NCBI GenBank assembly: GCA_017470815.1
Contig: JAFUXT010000001.1
Location: 36,075-100,074, forward strand
From: a bacterium
Lineage (GTDB): Bacteria > Cyanobacteriota > Vampirovibrionia > Gastranaerophilales > Gastranaerophilaceae
Direction of reading: 5' to 3'
Length of the DNA: 64,000 nucleotides
Positions 26,576 to 35,406 of the stretch are shown piece by piece. The notes under the pieces were generated by a model. That model was given only the letters and a program-made list of their open reading frames with translations, was not told where the DNA came from and did no database searches. The first letter of the stretch is position 1. The number at the start of each line of letters is the position of its first letter. Made by a program: the position numbers and the translations under genes.

Positions 26576-26676
26576 TTGTCCTTTTCTATCCTTTGGGGTA
26601 AATTTAATCCGGCAATCGTTACATCGAAAAGCCTAAACCTACCCTCAGGGTGGATCCCCTTAACAAGTACAAAAAT
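26576..26676 (-). promoter_or_regulatory. thrS 5' leader, possible structure
   Basis: About 100 bases between the promoter and thrS. It contains the hairpin CCACCC-TGA-GGGTAGG (26638-26653, one bulged A) and a GGGG/CCCC complement across the leader. It has no T-box consensus on the correct strand. Function is unknown. Confidence 0.3.
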
Positions 26677-26704
26677 ATTATACATATAAAATCAGATTTT
26701 GCAA
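26677..26704 (-). promoter_or_regulatory. Sigma70-type promoter of thrS
   Basis: TTGCAA (26699-26704), a 16-base spacer, and TATAAT (26677-26682) on the minus strand, within the gap after hydG. Confidence 0.65.
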
Positions 26705-26707
26705 TAA

Positions 26708-28132
26708 TTAAAACCTGAAATCACGCTGACCGTGTTCAATTTTTTCAAGATATTCTTTTGTTTTATCTTTTACAACCTGAGTTGTTTCAAGTTCATTTAA
26801 TTCTTTATCTATGAGTTCATAACCGATTTTTTTTGTTTCTTCGGATGCGTAATCTTCAAGATATTCTTTTAAGGTTATAAGCGCATTCGGGTGGCAGAAA
26901 TTGTGGATTTGCTTTTCTTTGCATATCTCCATAAATTTTTCTCCAACTCTGCCTGCTCTATAACAAGCGGTGCAAAAACTCGGAACATAACCGATTTCCA
27001 TAAGCCATTTTATAACATCATCCAAGGTTCTTCTGTCTTCAACATCAAATTGTGCGGTTTCTTCTTCGGATTCATCTTCAGGGTGGGCATAACCTCCAAC
27101 ACTTGTTTTTGAACCTCCTGAAATTTGAGATATGCCCAAATCCAAAACTCTTTTCCTTGTTTTTGCACTTTCTCTTGTAGATATAATCATACCCGTATAA
27201 GGTACGGCTATCCTTATACAAGCGACAATTTTTGCAAAAGTATCATCATCAATACCGTTTTCAAAAGCACTCGGATCAATATCGTCGGCTTTTCGTATTC
27301 TCGGAACAGAAATCGTATGAGGTCCTACACCAAAAACGGCTTCTAAATGTTCTGCATGCATCAAAAGTGCGCTGAATTCATATTTATAAGTCGAAAGCCC
27401 GAACAAAACACCCATTCCGACATCATCAATACCGCCCTGCATCGCTCTGTCCATTGCTTCTGTATGGTAATCATAATTATGCTTTGGACCTGTCGGATGA
27501 AGTCTTTCATATCTTTCTTTATCGTAAGTTTCCTGAAACAGAATATAAGTTCCAATTCCGGCATCTTTTAGTTTGCGGTAATTTTCAACGGTTGTTGCCG
27601 CAATATTAACATTAACTCTGCGAATTGCACCGTTTTTGTGGTTTATGGAATAAATAGTTTTGATAGACTCCAAAACATATTCAATGGGATTATTAACAGG
27701 GTCTTCGCCTGTTTCAAGCGCAAGTCTTTTATGCCCCATATCTTGCAGCGCAATCACTTCTTGTTTAATTTCTTCCTGTGTCATTTTTTTGCGGGGAATA
27801 TGCTTATTTTTTGCATGATACGGGCAATATACACAACCGTTTACGCAATAATTAGACAGATAAAGCGGAGCAAAAAGAACAATCCTGTTTCCGTAATACT
27901 CCTGTTTAATCTTTTTGGCAAGCGAGTATATTTCTTCATTTTTTTCTTCAATTTCGCATGCAAGCAAAACAGAAGCCTCTCTATGGGTTAAACCGTTGCC
28001 AAGTTTTGCTTTATCTAAAATTTTATCAATCAATTCGACATTATTTTTGTTATCTTCGGCATATTGCAAAGTCGATAAAACTTCATCGTTATCTATAAAT
28101 TCTACTGCATGAGGTGATTTTACATTATACAT
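26708..28132 (-). CDS. hydG: [FeFe]-hydrogenase H-cluster maturase HydG
   Basis: 474 residues. A radical-SAM enzyme that cleaves tyrosine to give the CO and CN ligands of the H-cluster. The SAM cluster motif is Cys96-x3-Cys100-x2-Cys103 (CVNGCVYC). The C-terminal auxiliary cluster is built from CTACYRAGRVGEKFMEIC and the Cys of HNFCHPNALITLKEYLEDYA, which distinguishes HydG from ThiH. The gene is alone; hydE, hydF and the hydrogenase must lie elsewhere. It implies anaerobic hydrogen metabolism. Confidence 0.95.
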   Translation of the reverse strand: MYNVKSPHAVEFIDNDEVLSTLQYAEDNKNNVELIDKILDKAKLGNGLTHREASVLLACEIEEKNEEIYSLAKKIKQEYYGNRIVLFAPLYLSNYCVNGCVYCPYHAKNKHIPRKKMTQEEIKQEVIALQDMGHKRLALETGEDPVNNPIEYVLESIKTIYSINHKNGAIRRVNVNIAATTVENYRKLKDAGIGTYILFQETYDKERYERLHPTGPKHNYDYHTEAMDRAMQGGIDDVGMGVLFGLSTYKYEFSALLMHAEHLEAVFGVGPHTISVPRIRKADDIDPSAFENGIDDDTFAKIVACIRIAVPYTGMIISTRESAKTRKRVLDLGISQISGGSKTSVGGYAHPEDESEEETAQFDVEDRRTLDDVIKWLMEIGYVPSFCTACYRAGRVGEKFMEICKEKQIHNFCHPNALITLKEYLEDYASEETKKIGYELIDKELNELETTQVVKDKTKEYLEKIEHGQRDFRF

Positions 28133-28219
28133 TTTTTGTTTTTATCTCCAATATTAAATTTTTATGCCCTCCCCTTGAGAAAGGACCGATATCTATGATT
28201 TCGAGGTGGGGTTTATAAT

Positions 28220-29170
28220 TTACTCATCAATAAGCATACTTGCGCCAATTACACCTGCACTGTTTCCTAACTGAGCAGGAACAATTTCAACCGCTGAACC
28301 TGCAACAACCATCGCACGTTTTTTAACGGTTTTTCTTATTGGTTCAAGAAGTAAATCGCCACATTCTGCAACCCCACCGCCTACAATAACTTTTTCCGGA
28401 TTGAGTAAATTAATAACACTTGTTAGACCAAGCCCGATATATTCGCCCATAATTTCAAAAATGCGTTTTGCAACAGGGTCGCCGGCTTCTGCTGCTTTTG
28501 CAACAATATACGGAGTAATTTCGCCATCTGATGCCATTTCGGCAAATTTAGCGGATTTACCGCCTTTAATATAATCCTGTGCCATAGCGACAATACAAGG
28601 TCCTGAAGCATAAGCCTCTAAACAGCCTGTATCTCCGCATCCGCAAATGGCGCCGTCTTTTGCTTTCAATTTGATATGTCCGATTTCTCCTGCAGCATTA
28701 CTTGCCCCTCTGACTAATTTTCCGTTTATAACAAGCCCCGAACCGATACCTGTTCCAACCGTAATGCAAACAAAGTTTTCACAACCTTTTCCCGCTCCGA
28801 ATTTTAATTCGCCCAATGCGGCGCATCTTACATCATTATCAATTCTTGTTTTTATATGAAATTCGTCTTCTATCATTTTAGCGATAGGAACATCAACCCA
28901 ACCCGGAATATTAGGAGCAAGTTTTACGATTCCGTTTTTATAATCAATTTGTCCAGGGAAATCAAATCCGATACCCTCAATAGACTTTTCATCAGTTCTT
29001 GTTTCTTTCATCAAATCTCTTATTGACTGTTTGATATTATTTACCGTGTACTCAAAACCCATTTTTGCATAAGTAGGCACACTGTTTGAATAAATTATTT
29101 TACCTTTTTCATCAACAAGAGCAATTTTCACATTTGTTCCGCCAACATCTATTCCGATTCGTTTTCCCAT
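28220..29170 (-). CDS. ROK-family sugar kinase (glucokinase-like)
   Basis: The ATG at 29168-29170 has AAGAAGGGGATAATT before it and gives 316 residues starting MGKRIGIDVGGTNVK. The longer open frame (to 29236) lacks a ribosome site. DVGGTNVK is the phosphate-binding motif. IGHIKLKAKDGAICGCGDTG, followed by CLEAYASG, holds the zinc-binding His and three Cys of ROK kinases. The likely activity is glucokinase using ATP in the cytosol, but N-acetylmannosamine or other sugar kinases of the family cannot be excluded. It lies 88 bp upstream of hydG on the same strand. Confidence 0.9.
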   Translation of the reverse strand: MGKRIGIDVGGTNVKIALVDEKGKIIYSNSVPTYAKMGFEYTVNNIKQSIRDLMKETRTDEKSIEGIGFDFPGQIDYKNGIVKLAPNIPGWVDVPIAKMIEDEFHIKTRIDNDVRCAALGELKFGAGKGCENFVCITVGTGIGSGLVINGKLVRGASNAAGEIGHIKLKAKDGAICGCGDTGCLEAYASGPCIVAMAQDYIKGGKSAKFAEMASDGEITPYIVAKAAEAGDPVAKRIFEIMGEYIGLGLTSVINLLNPEKVIVGGGVAECGDLLLEPIRKTVKKRAMVVAGSAVEIVPAQLGNSAGVIGASMLIDE

Positions 29171-29397
29171 AATTATCCCCTTCTTAAAACTACTTGTACT
29201 TTTATGATAACACAAAAATGTAAGTTGTACTTTCAACCCAACATAATATTGTTGTATAGAAACCTCTAACTTACCATTAAAATGTGATTATAATAGATTA
29301 TTAAGCATAATTATATTTGATAAATGTATAAATAAAATAATTGTATTCTTGATTGTGATAGAATAATATTGCGAAATATATTATGTAAGGAGAGAAC

Positions 29398-30363
29398 ATG
29401 AAAGCATTAGTATTTGATAAAGAATTGAAACTTGCTAATAATTACGAAAAACCTGTCCCCAAACAAGGAGAGGCGCTTGTGCGTGTTAATTTGGCAGGAA
29501 TTTGCAATACTGATTATGAAATTACAAAAGGCTATATGGGATATGTCGGAATTTTAGGTCACGAAGCAGTCGGAGTTGTTGAAGATGTAAATTCTGACGA
29601 TAAATCGCTAATTGGGAAAAGAGTTGTACCTGAAATCAGTTACGGATGCAAAGACCCGAATTGTCAGTGGTGCGCAAAGAAAAACTACCGCCATTGCCCA
29701 AACAGACATACTCTTGGAATATGGAGAAAAGACGGTGTCTTTGCACAGTATTTTACAATGCCTGTAGAAGTGTTGTTTGAAGTCCCCGATAATGTACCCG
29801 ATACTCAGGCAGTATTTGTTGAACCTCTTGCTGCCGCTCTTGAAATAAATGAACAACTGCATATAAAACCGATGGATAAGGTTGTAGTGCTTGGTGACGG
29901 GAAATTAGGTTTAATAACTGCGCTTGCGCTAAACGCTCAAAATATTAATGTGACATTAGTCGGCAAACACCAAAATAAACTTGATATAGCAAAAGCCCAA
30001 GGGGTAAAAACCGAACTTTTAAACAATTTCAAAACAGAAAAAATTTATGATGTCGTAGTAGAAGCAACGGGAAGTGTAAACGGATTTGAAACCTCACTTG
30101 CCTTAACCAAGCCAAGAGGAACTCTTGTCCTGAAAAGTACGGTTGCAACAGGGAAAGAACTGAATCTTGCTCCGATAGTAATTGATGAAATTACTGTTTT
30201 AGGTTCAAGATGCGGTCAGTTTCCACCTGCATTAAGACTGTTAGAATCGGGTAAGGTTGATTTTTCTCCGCTGATTTCCGGAATTTATTCAATAGATGAT
30301 GCGCAAGAAGCGTTTGAAAAAAATAAAGAAAAAGACACTCTCAAAGTGCTTTTGAAAATGTAA
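29398..30363 (+). CDS. Zinc-dependent medium-chain alcohol dehydrogenase family protein
   Basis: 321 residues. The catalytic-zinc ligands are in GICNTDYE and LGHEAVG. The structural-zinc cysteines are in CKDPNCQWCAKKNYRHC. The Rossmann NAD(P) motif is LGDGKLGLITALAL near 163-176. It is a little shorter than the usual 340-350 residues. The substrate is unknown. The family covers threonine, sorbitol and other polyol or alcohol dehydrogenases. TAAGGAGA gives the start, and TTGTAT-17-TAATAT upstream could be its promoter. It appears monocistronic. Confidence 0.88.
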   Translation: MKALVFDKELKLANNYEKPVPKQGEALVRVNLAGICNTDYEITKGYMGYVGILGHEAVGVVEDVNSDDKSLIGKRVVPEISYGCKDPNCQWCAKKNYRHCPNRHTLGIWRKDGVFAQYFTMPVEVLFEVPDNVPDTQAVFVEPLAAALEINEQLHIKPMDKVVVLGDGKLGLITALALNAQNINVTLVGKHQNKLDIAKAQGVKTELLNNFKTEKIYDVVVEATGSVNGFETSLALTKPRGTLVLKSTVATGKELNLAPIVIDEITVLGSRCGQFPPALRLLESGKVDFSPLISGIYSIDDAQEAFEKNKEKDTLKVLLKM

Positions 30364-30390
30364 ATTTATAATTCAAGACAAATAACACAT

Positions 30391-30449
30391 AAAAAGAGGG
30401 AATTATAAGATTCTGAAACAAGTTCAGAATGACAAAATTCCCTCTTTTT
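30391..30449. terminator. Bidirectional terminator with a family C palindrome in its loop
   Basis: The outer stem AAAAAGAGGGAATT / AATTCCCTCTTTTT (30391-30404 / 30436-30449) is interrupted by an inner palindrome ATTCTGAA-ACAAG-TTCAGAAT (30410-30430) plus GAC. It serves both the dehydrogenase gene and rpmB. Confidence 0.85.
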
Positions 30450-30465
30450 ATAAATAAATTCTTAA

Positions 30466-30654
30466 CTATGCTTTTGTAACTTTACCTGCTTTGATGCAAG
30501 AAGTACAAACTTTGATTCTTTTTACAGTACCGTTTACAACTGCTTTAACAGACTGCAAATTCGGTTCTTGTGTATGAACATTCTGCTTCATAGAAAATGA
30601 TCTGTCAGCAGATTTTCTTGGTGCTTTTCCGCATATTTCACAACATTTTGCCAT
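30466..30654 (-). CDS. rpmB: 50S ribosomal protein L28
   Basis: 62 residues. The N-terminus has MAKCCEICGKAP with the CxxC-type pair, the middle has SMKQNVHTQEPNLQSVK, and the C-terminus has KVCTSCIKAGKV. Four cysteines suggest the zinc-binding form. AAAGGAATATAATT gives the start. It is a monocistronic housekeeping gene ending at the shared terminator. Confidence 0.96.
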   Translation of the reverse strand: MAKCCEICGKAPRKSADRSFSMKQNVHTQEPNLQSVKAVVNGTVKRIKVCTSCIKAGKVTKA

Positions 30655-30790
30655 AATTATATTCCTTTTCTATTTGCTGTAAATCTTTAACATTATCTAT
30701 ATTACCCTAAAAATACTATTTTGCAAGTTTAGTAATGAATAAAGTGTTAAATTTTGTAAAATGACTTTATAATTATGATAGTATTAGATT

Positions 30791-31204
30791 ATGAAAAAAA
30801 TATTTTTGAGTTTAATATTATTATCATTTTTAACTCCGCTTTGTTTTGCGGATCAATATGTGCCGGAATTTAACAAAATGAAAGTTATGCGTTGTGAAAT
30901 TGTCGAAACAGTATTTGAAAATGACAAAGAAAAAGCCGTAAACGGTTATCACAGAACATACAGGCTCGATGATGAATATCAAAATATTTATCTTGAAAAA
31001 GATTTTATAAACGGTCTTGCATACTATGGTGACGATAAAATTATATACAATGAACAAACTATGACGGATTTTTCAATAGTTTCAACTCATGTAGAAATTG
31101 ACAGAAAAGAAATGAAAATTACTGTTTCTTCCCGTATTGAGTACGATAACCCAGATTTTGGAGAAAAAGAATCTGTCGGAATCGGCGAATGTAAATATTT
31201 ATAA
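30791..31204 (+). CDS. Secreted unknown protein, 137 residues
   Basis: Not recognised. A clear signal peptide (MKKIFLSLILLSFLTPLCFA, probable cleavage after Ala20) is followed by a beta-rich soluble domain with a Cys near residue 35 and another near the C-terminus (GIGECKYL). It could be periplasmic or anchored. No Shine-Dalgarno precedes the ATG. TAGTAT ends six bases before it, so the mRNA may be leaderless. It stands alone. Confidence 0.7.
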   Translation: MKKIFLSLILLSFLTPLCFADQYVPEFNKMKVMRCEIVETVFENDKEKAVNGYHRTYRLDDEYQNIYLEKDFINGLAYYGDDKIIYNEQTMTDFSIVSTHVEIDRKEMKITVSSRIEYDNPDFGEKESVGIGECKYL

Positions 31205-31345
31205 AAAATGGAAATTATATACTATATATCATATATAATTCCCCTTATGTTAATAAATATTGCTAATTTTACTTATTATACTCATATATAACTTTTTATA
31301 ATCAAATATGTCAAATTCTACTAAGAAAAATACTAAAATTCTAAT

Positions 31346-31508
31346 ATGATAGTTAATAACGTTTCGACATTAATTGGTAAAAGAAAAATGACTAAATCTG
31401 AAACTGCAAAACTTGCAACAAAAGGGAATAGAGTTTGAAACAATGAACAAACTCTGTTTTGCGCTTGACTGCTCAACAGGTGATCTGTTCACATATATTC
31501 CTGATTAA
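31346..31508 (+). pseudogene. Decayed XRE/HTH regulator gene
   Basis: The frame from ATG 31346 reads MIVNNVSTLIGKRKMTKSET then AKLATKGNRV and stops at TGA. After further damage, a shifted frame reads ALDCSTGDLFTYIPD and stops at TAA 31506-31508. The two pieces match the start and the end of small Cro/CI-type regulators (N-terminal helix, then the C-terminal C-x-x-GDLF-x-Y-x-P motif). The central recognition helix appears shortened. It lies in a 340-bp gap otherwise without genes. An AT-rich imperfect hairpin at 31208-31245 may end the preceding gene. Confidence 0.65.
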
Positions 31509-31545
31509 TACTGTAAATTGGAACTTGTACCTCAAAAGGGATAAT

Positions 31546-32916
31546 CTATTTTGTCAACATTTCGTTAATTGCTTTTGCGGCTTTTTTACCTGCGCCCATA
31601 GCGTTGATTGCGTTTGATTCTCCGACAGGTGCGACATCTCCGCCTGCATAAACACAAGGAATATTAGTCGCTCTTGTTTCACCGTCAACTGTAATATAAC
31701 CTTTTTCGGTTACAATTTCGAGTCCGTCATATTGCGCAGAACGCTGAATAATCGGGTTAGGATCAGTCCCGAGTGCAACAATTACGGTATCAACATCTTC
31801 TACAACAAATTCTCCGGTTCCGACCGGTCTGCGCCTGCCTGAGTCATCAGGTTCGCCAAGTTCCATTTTTTCAAATTTCATTCCGTCAACATATCCGTCT
31901 TTTTCAAGTATCTCAACGGGAGCGTGCAAAAATTTGAAAATAATTCCTTCTTCTTTTGCATGACGAATTTCTTCAAGTCTTGCAGGTAATTCTTTTTCCG
32001 TACGGCGATACATGATAGAAACTTCTTCAAAACCTACTCGAACGGCAGTTCTTGCAGCATCCATCGCAACATTTCCGCCACCTATAATCGCGGCTTTTTT
32101 ACCTATTCTTAACGGTGTTGGGGAATCTTGTCTGCCTGCACCCATAAGATTAACACGGGTTAAAAATTCGTTTGCGCTATATACACCGTTTAAATTTTCC
32201 CCTTTTATGTGCATCATCTTGGGCAACCCTGCGCCTGAGCAAATGAATATTGCATCAAATCCATCTTCTTTTAATTGTTTTAAGGTTATAGATTTACCGA
32301 CAATAACATTTGTTTTAAATTCAACTCCCATTTTTTTGAGGTTGTCTATTTCTCTGTCTAAGAAGGTTCTTGGCAGTCTGAATGGCGGAATACCGTATCT
32401 TAAAACTCCGCCTAATTTGTGCAGAGCCTCAAATACAACAACTTCGTGACCTGCTTTGCGCAAGTCTGCTGCTGCGGTAATTCCTGCACAGCCTGAACCT
32501 ACAACTGCAACTTTTTTACCGCTTGGGATAATTTCTGTTTCGCTTGCTTTTGTGTTATCGCCGACATATCTTTCTAATGCGCCGATAGCCACGCTTTCAC
32601 CCTTTATACCGAGAACACAGTTGCCTTCGCATTGTCTTTCCTGAGGACAAACACGACCGCAAACAGACGGGAGCATGCTTGTCTGACGAATTATATCGCC
32701 TGCTTTATCAAGTTCGTCATTTTTTAATGCTTCTATAAAATCCGGTATCTGAATATTAACAGGGCAACCCTGAACGCATCTTGGATTTTTGCAGTGCAGA
32801 CATCTTGAAGCCTCAAGTTTTACCTGCTCCGGTGTCAAATTACTTTCTACCGCTTCAAAATTTGAACGGCGTTCAATCTTATCCTGTTCTTTTACTCTCT
32901 GTCTTTGTGCAACCAT
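31546..32916 (-). CDS. gltA: NADPH-dependent glutamate synthase small-subunit-type flavoprotein (GltA/GltD/NfnB-like)
   Basis: 456 residues. N-terminal Fe-S ligands occur in CLHCKNPRCVQGCP and the second set CGRVCPQERQCEGNC. An FAD-binding motif VVGSGCAGITAAADLRKAGH follows, then a second Rossmann motif IIGGGNVAMDAARTAVRVG for NADPH. The C-terminus has CVYAGGDV and AINAMGAGKKAA. The length and lack of fusions fit the homotetrameric GltA group. NfnB or sulfide dehydrogenase SudA are close relatives. The NfnA partner is not adjacent, so glutamate synthesis or generic NADPH electron input is the likelier role. Confidence 0.9.
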   Translation of the reverse strand: MVAQRQRVKEQDKIERRSNFEAVESNLTPEQVKLEASRCLHCKNPRCVQGCPVNIQIPDFIEALKNDELDKAGDIIRQTSMLPSVCGRVCPQERQCEGNCVLGIKGESVAIGALERYVGDNTKASETEIIPSGKKVAVVGSGCAGITAAADLRKAGHEVVVFEALHKLGGVLRYGIPPFRLPRTFLDREIDNLKKMGVEFKTNVIVGKSITLKQLKEDGFDAIFICSGAGLPKMMHIKGENLNGVYSANEFLTRVNLMGAGRQDSPTPLRIGKKAAIIGGGNVAMDAARTAVRVGFEEVSIMYRRTEKELPARLEEIRHAKEEGIIFKFLHAPVEILEKDGYVDGMKFEKMELGEPDDSGRRRPVGTGEFVVEDVDTVIVALGTDPNPIIQRSAQYDGLEIVTEKGYITVDGETRATNIPCVYAGGDVAPVGESNAINAMGAGKKAAKAINEMLTK

Positions 32917-33030
32917 ATCTCTATCCCTTATTAAAACTGTATTCGAAAATATTTTAATTTAAATAAGTCTTATGCGCAAGGGGTTTGAAAACTTTTACAA
33001 ATATGATAGTATAACAAAAAGAGGGATTTT

Positions 33031-34233
33031 ATGGAAAATTTTAGCGAAAATAATAAACTTTTTAGTTTTGACGGAATAATAAATCGCAGAAATTATATTG
33101 TAAATATTTTGCTTGTTGAAACAATAATACAGGCATTTATAGCAACCCCGTTAATGGTTGCGGTTTTTAAAAGTAACAGTCTGACAGGTTCAATTCTTGG
33201 CGGCGGAACAATGCCTGCGTGGTGGTATTTTGTTATGTGTGTATCAGGAATATTGAGTGCCGTTATGTATATGCCGTCAATTGTGCGCAGATTTCGTGAC
33301 ATCATGGGTGTTTCAGGCAAAGATAATGTTAAGTCGTTTGGGATATTTACCTTTGTGATACTGATTTTGAGTATCCCTGCGACTTTTTCAAAAGATATGC
33401 TTCTTTTATCATTTAAAGCATTAGGGCTTGCAATTTTAATTTCGCTTGCCTGCATAAAAGGGCAGATTACGGCGAATAAACCTAAAAGTGAAATTGCGGG
33501 GTTTAACTGGGGTGCATTTATCGGAACCTGGATTTGGGGGCTTTTTAACAAGAGTTATATAACTTTGTGGGCATTGCCTTTAACCTTTACAACCGGTGCA
33601 TTGCCTTTTTATATTGTCTGCGGATTAAAGGGAAATGAATGGGCTTATGAAAAGAAATCAGACAAAGATATAAAAAAATTCCATGCAGGTCAAAAGGTGC
33701 AAACTATTATCTGGACAATTCTTGTCCCTGTGTTGTCTTTTATACTTGTTGTTTGCGGCAGTATTTGTTTATACAAATTTGCAAAAAGTTATACCAAATC
33801 TCATCCTGATTTTGCAAAACAGGCTGTTGAACATTATGTAAGAACCGAATCTCAAGCGGCAATGTCAAAATTTGACAAGATAGAATTGGGTGAAAAAGAG
33901 TACAAATTTTATATCAATCCTAAAAAATGGGCAAACTCATCACGGAAAGAAAAGATGGCAGATTTTGACATGGCAAGCGGCTATGTAATGCTGAAAAATA
34001 TTGAAAACGGCAATCTTGCCGAAGCGTTTTCCGGAACATCATCGGGAAATATTATGAACAGGATAAAAATTTATTCTTCATATAACGATGAATTGTTAGG
34101 TGAATTTTATTTTAATACCGAAGAAATGGAAAAGTTGATGCAGGATGCAAAAAATAATCCTGAAATACAGGCTAAATTGGGGGAAGAAATTAAAAAGGGT
34201 TATAGGTTCAATTCGCATCCGACATTACCTTAA
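33031..34233 (+). CDS. DUF805 membrane protein with C-terminal soluble domain
   Basis: 400 residues. The N-terminal DUF805 region has LFSFDGIINRRNYIVNI and MPSIVRRFRDIMG with four or so membrane spans. A second membrane block begins at GFNWGAFIGTWIWGLFNK, a pattern of DUF2628-like small membrane domains. Another span occurs near 228-250. The last ~150 residues are soluble and charged. Function unknown. AGAGGGATTTT gives the start, and TTGAAA-16-TAGTAT lies upstream. It is followed by the tRNA-Gln locus. Confidence 0.8.
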   Translation: MENFSENNKLFSFDGIINRRNYIVNILLVETIIQAFIATPLMVAVFKSNSLTGSILGGGTMPAWWYFVMCVSGILSAVMYMPSIVRRFRDIMGVSGKDNVKSFGIFTFVILILSIPATFSKDMLLLSFKALGLAILISLACIKGQITANKPKSEIAGFNWGAFIGTWIWGLFNKSYITLWALPLTFTTGALPFYIVCGLKGNEWAYEKKSDKDIKKFHAGQKVQTIIWTILVPVLSFILVVCGSICLYKFAKSYTKSHPDFAKQAVEHYVRTESQAAMSKFDKIELGEKEYKFYINPKKWANSSRKEKMADFDMASGYVMLKNIENGNLAEAFSGTSSGNIMNRIKIYSSYNDELLGEFYFNTEEMEKLMQDAKNNPEIQAKLGEEIKKGYRFNSHPTLP

Positions 34234-34298
34234 ATTAATGATAAAATATTGACAAGTATTTTTGATTATGTAGAATAAGAGATGTGACAGTTCAATAT

Positions 34299-34355
<57 letters not shown>

Positions 34356-34371
<16 letters not shown>

Positions 34372-34604
34372 ATTATTAAAGACTTGCTATAATGCAAGTC
34401 TTTTTTAGTGGCTTGATGAGAACCATCAATGCGTAAGCATTGACTTGGTTCGAGCGCGAGCGAGCAGAGGCTGAAAGGGCACGACAAGGGTCGTGACCTG
34501 TAACGCCGTTTATTGCGAGCGAGCAAGACAATCCAGCCACCCCAGATTATTAAAGACTTGCTCTAATGCAGGTCTTTTTTAGTGGATGGATAAGAACCAT
34601 CAAT
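34356..34604. repeat. Duplicated tRNA-Gln 3' end: two 75-bp direct repeats
   Basis: Copy 1 (34356-34430) covers the last 16 bases of the tRNA, its terminator and downstream sequence. Copy 2 (34530-34604) repeats it with five mismatches. The 99 bases between are more GC-rich (CGAGCGCGAGCGAGCAGAGG and GGGCACGACAAGGGTCGTGA). This looks like a site-specific integration scar or a tandem duplication. Confidence 0.75.
34381..34406 (+). terminator. tRNA-Gln terminator (and its duplicate at 34555-34580)
   Basis: GACTTGC-TATAAT-GCAAGTC then T6. The duplicate keeps the stem with one G-U wobble. Confidence 0.85.
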
Positions 34605-34605
34605 C

Positions 34606-35250
34606 CTAAAAAATCGGTTCAACCGAAGTGCCACCAAAGAGCCAATTTTTGAAAAACGGTTTTGTGCCGTCTTTATTATAATAAGTCGTATCAGGTTTTC
34701 CGCCGCCATAAGATATTGTTTCAACCTTTTTTGTTCCGGTATCTGAATATAATCCCGTACTTATAAAATCATCCCCGTAAGTTCTGTCAACAAAGAGATT
34801 ACCCTTTTTATCCGTATAAAATTCAATATATCCCTTTTTTAACCCTGCACCGAAACCTAAATGAATATCATGCGGCTCACTGCTGTAACTTGTTACATCA
34901 AGCACATCTCCCCTTTGCTTTGCAACCTGAACGATATTCTCATTTCTGACGGTTTTGACCAAATCTTCAACTTTACAATTACTGTCTGTAGATTGACTTA
35001 ATATTCCAAATAGACCTTTCAATCCCCGCTCACTAAAAATATTTTTGATAGTATCAAAAAACGGTGTTTTTGTTATCATTACATCTTTATCAATTTCGCT
35101 AATTAAATCTCCAAACAGATATTCTGCTTCTTTGAGTGTTTTTACAGATGCCTTAGTTCCGTTTTTTAATACATCATAATAACCTGTAAAAGCAGGTTGT
35201 TTTACACAACTTACTTGCGAGTTAAAGCAATTGACAGAAGATACATTCAT
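34606..35250 (-). CDS. Unknown protein with N-terminal FTG tag, 214 residues
   Basis: Not recognised. The N-terminus is Asn/Ser/Cys-rich (MNVSSVNCFNSQVSCVKQ) followed directly by PAFTGYYDV. The C-terminal half is beta-rich and Gly/Tyr/Asp-rich with DKKGNLFVDRTYGDDF and YSDTGTKKVETISYGGG, resembling repeated hairpins of surface or toxin-like proteins. There is no Sec signal or membrane segment. GTGGGGTA precedes the ATG. Its stop lies at the edge of the tRNA-derived direct repeat. Confidence 0.7.
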   Translation of the reverse strand: MNVSSVNCFNSQVSCVKQPAFTGYYDVLKNGTKASVKTLKEAEYLFGDLISEIDKDVMITKTPFFDTIKNIFSERGLKGLFGILSQSTDSNCKVEDLVKTVRNENIVQVAKQRGDVLDVTSYSSEPHDIHLGFGAGLKKGYIEFYTDKKGNLFVDRTYGDDFISTGLYSDTGTKKVETISYGGGKPDTTYYNKDGTKPFFKNWLFGGTSVEPIF

Positions 35251-35406
35251 TTATATACCCCACTAACCAAGTATATCTTTTAGGATATATTGTATTAAAA
35301 AAATGAATTTGTCAACTGTCAGAGGTAAATATTTATTAATTTATTAACTAATATTTTTATGCTTGTAGTAATATCTAAAAAGATAGAAAGAGTGAGGAAT
35401 ATAATT

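Noticed and set aside
26576..26676. T-box riboswitch before thrS
   Set aside because: An AGGGTGG-like stretch is present but on the opposite strand, and no specifier loop or antiterminator pattern was found on the correct strand.
27638..27991. 117-residue rightward ORF within hydG
   Set aside because: Antisense to HydG, Phe/Cys-rich shadow, no start signal.
33093..33551. 152-residue leftward ORF inside the DUF805 gene
   Set aside because: It is the antisense shadow of conserved membrane segments; no ribosome site or recognisable domain.
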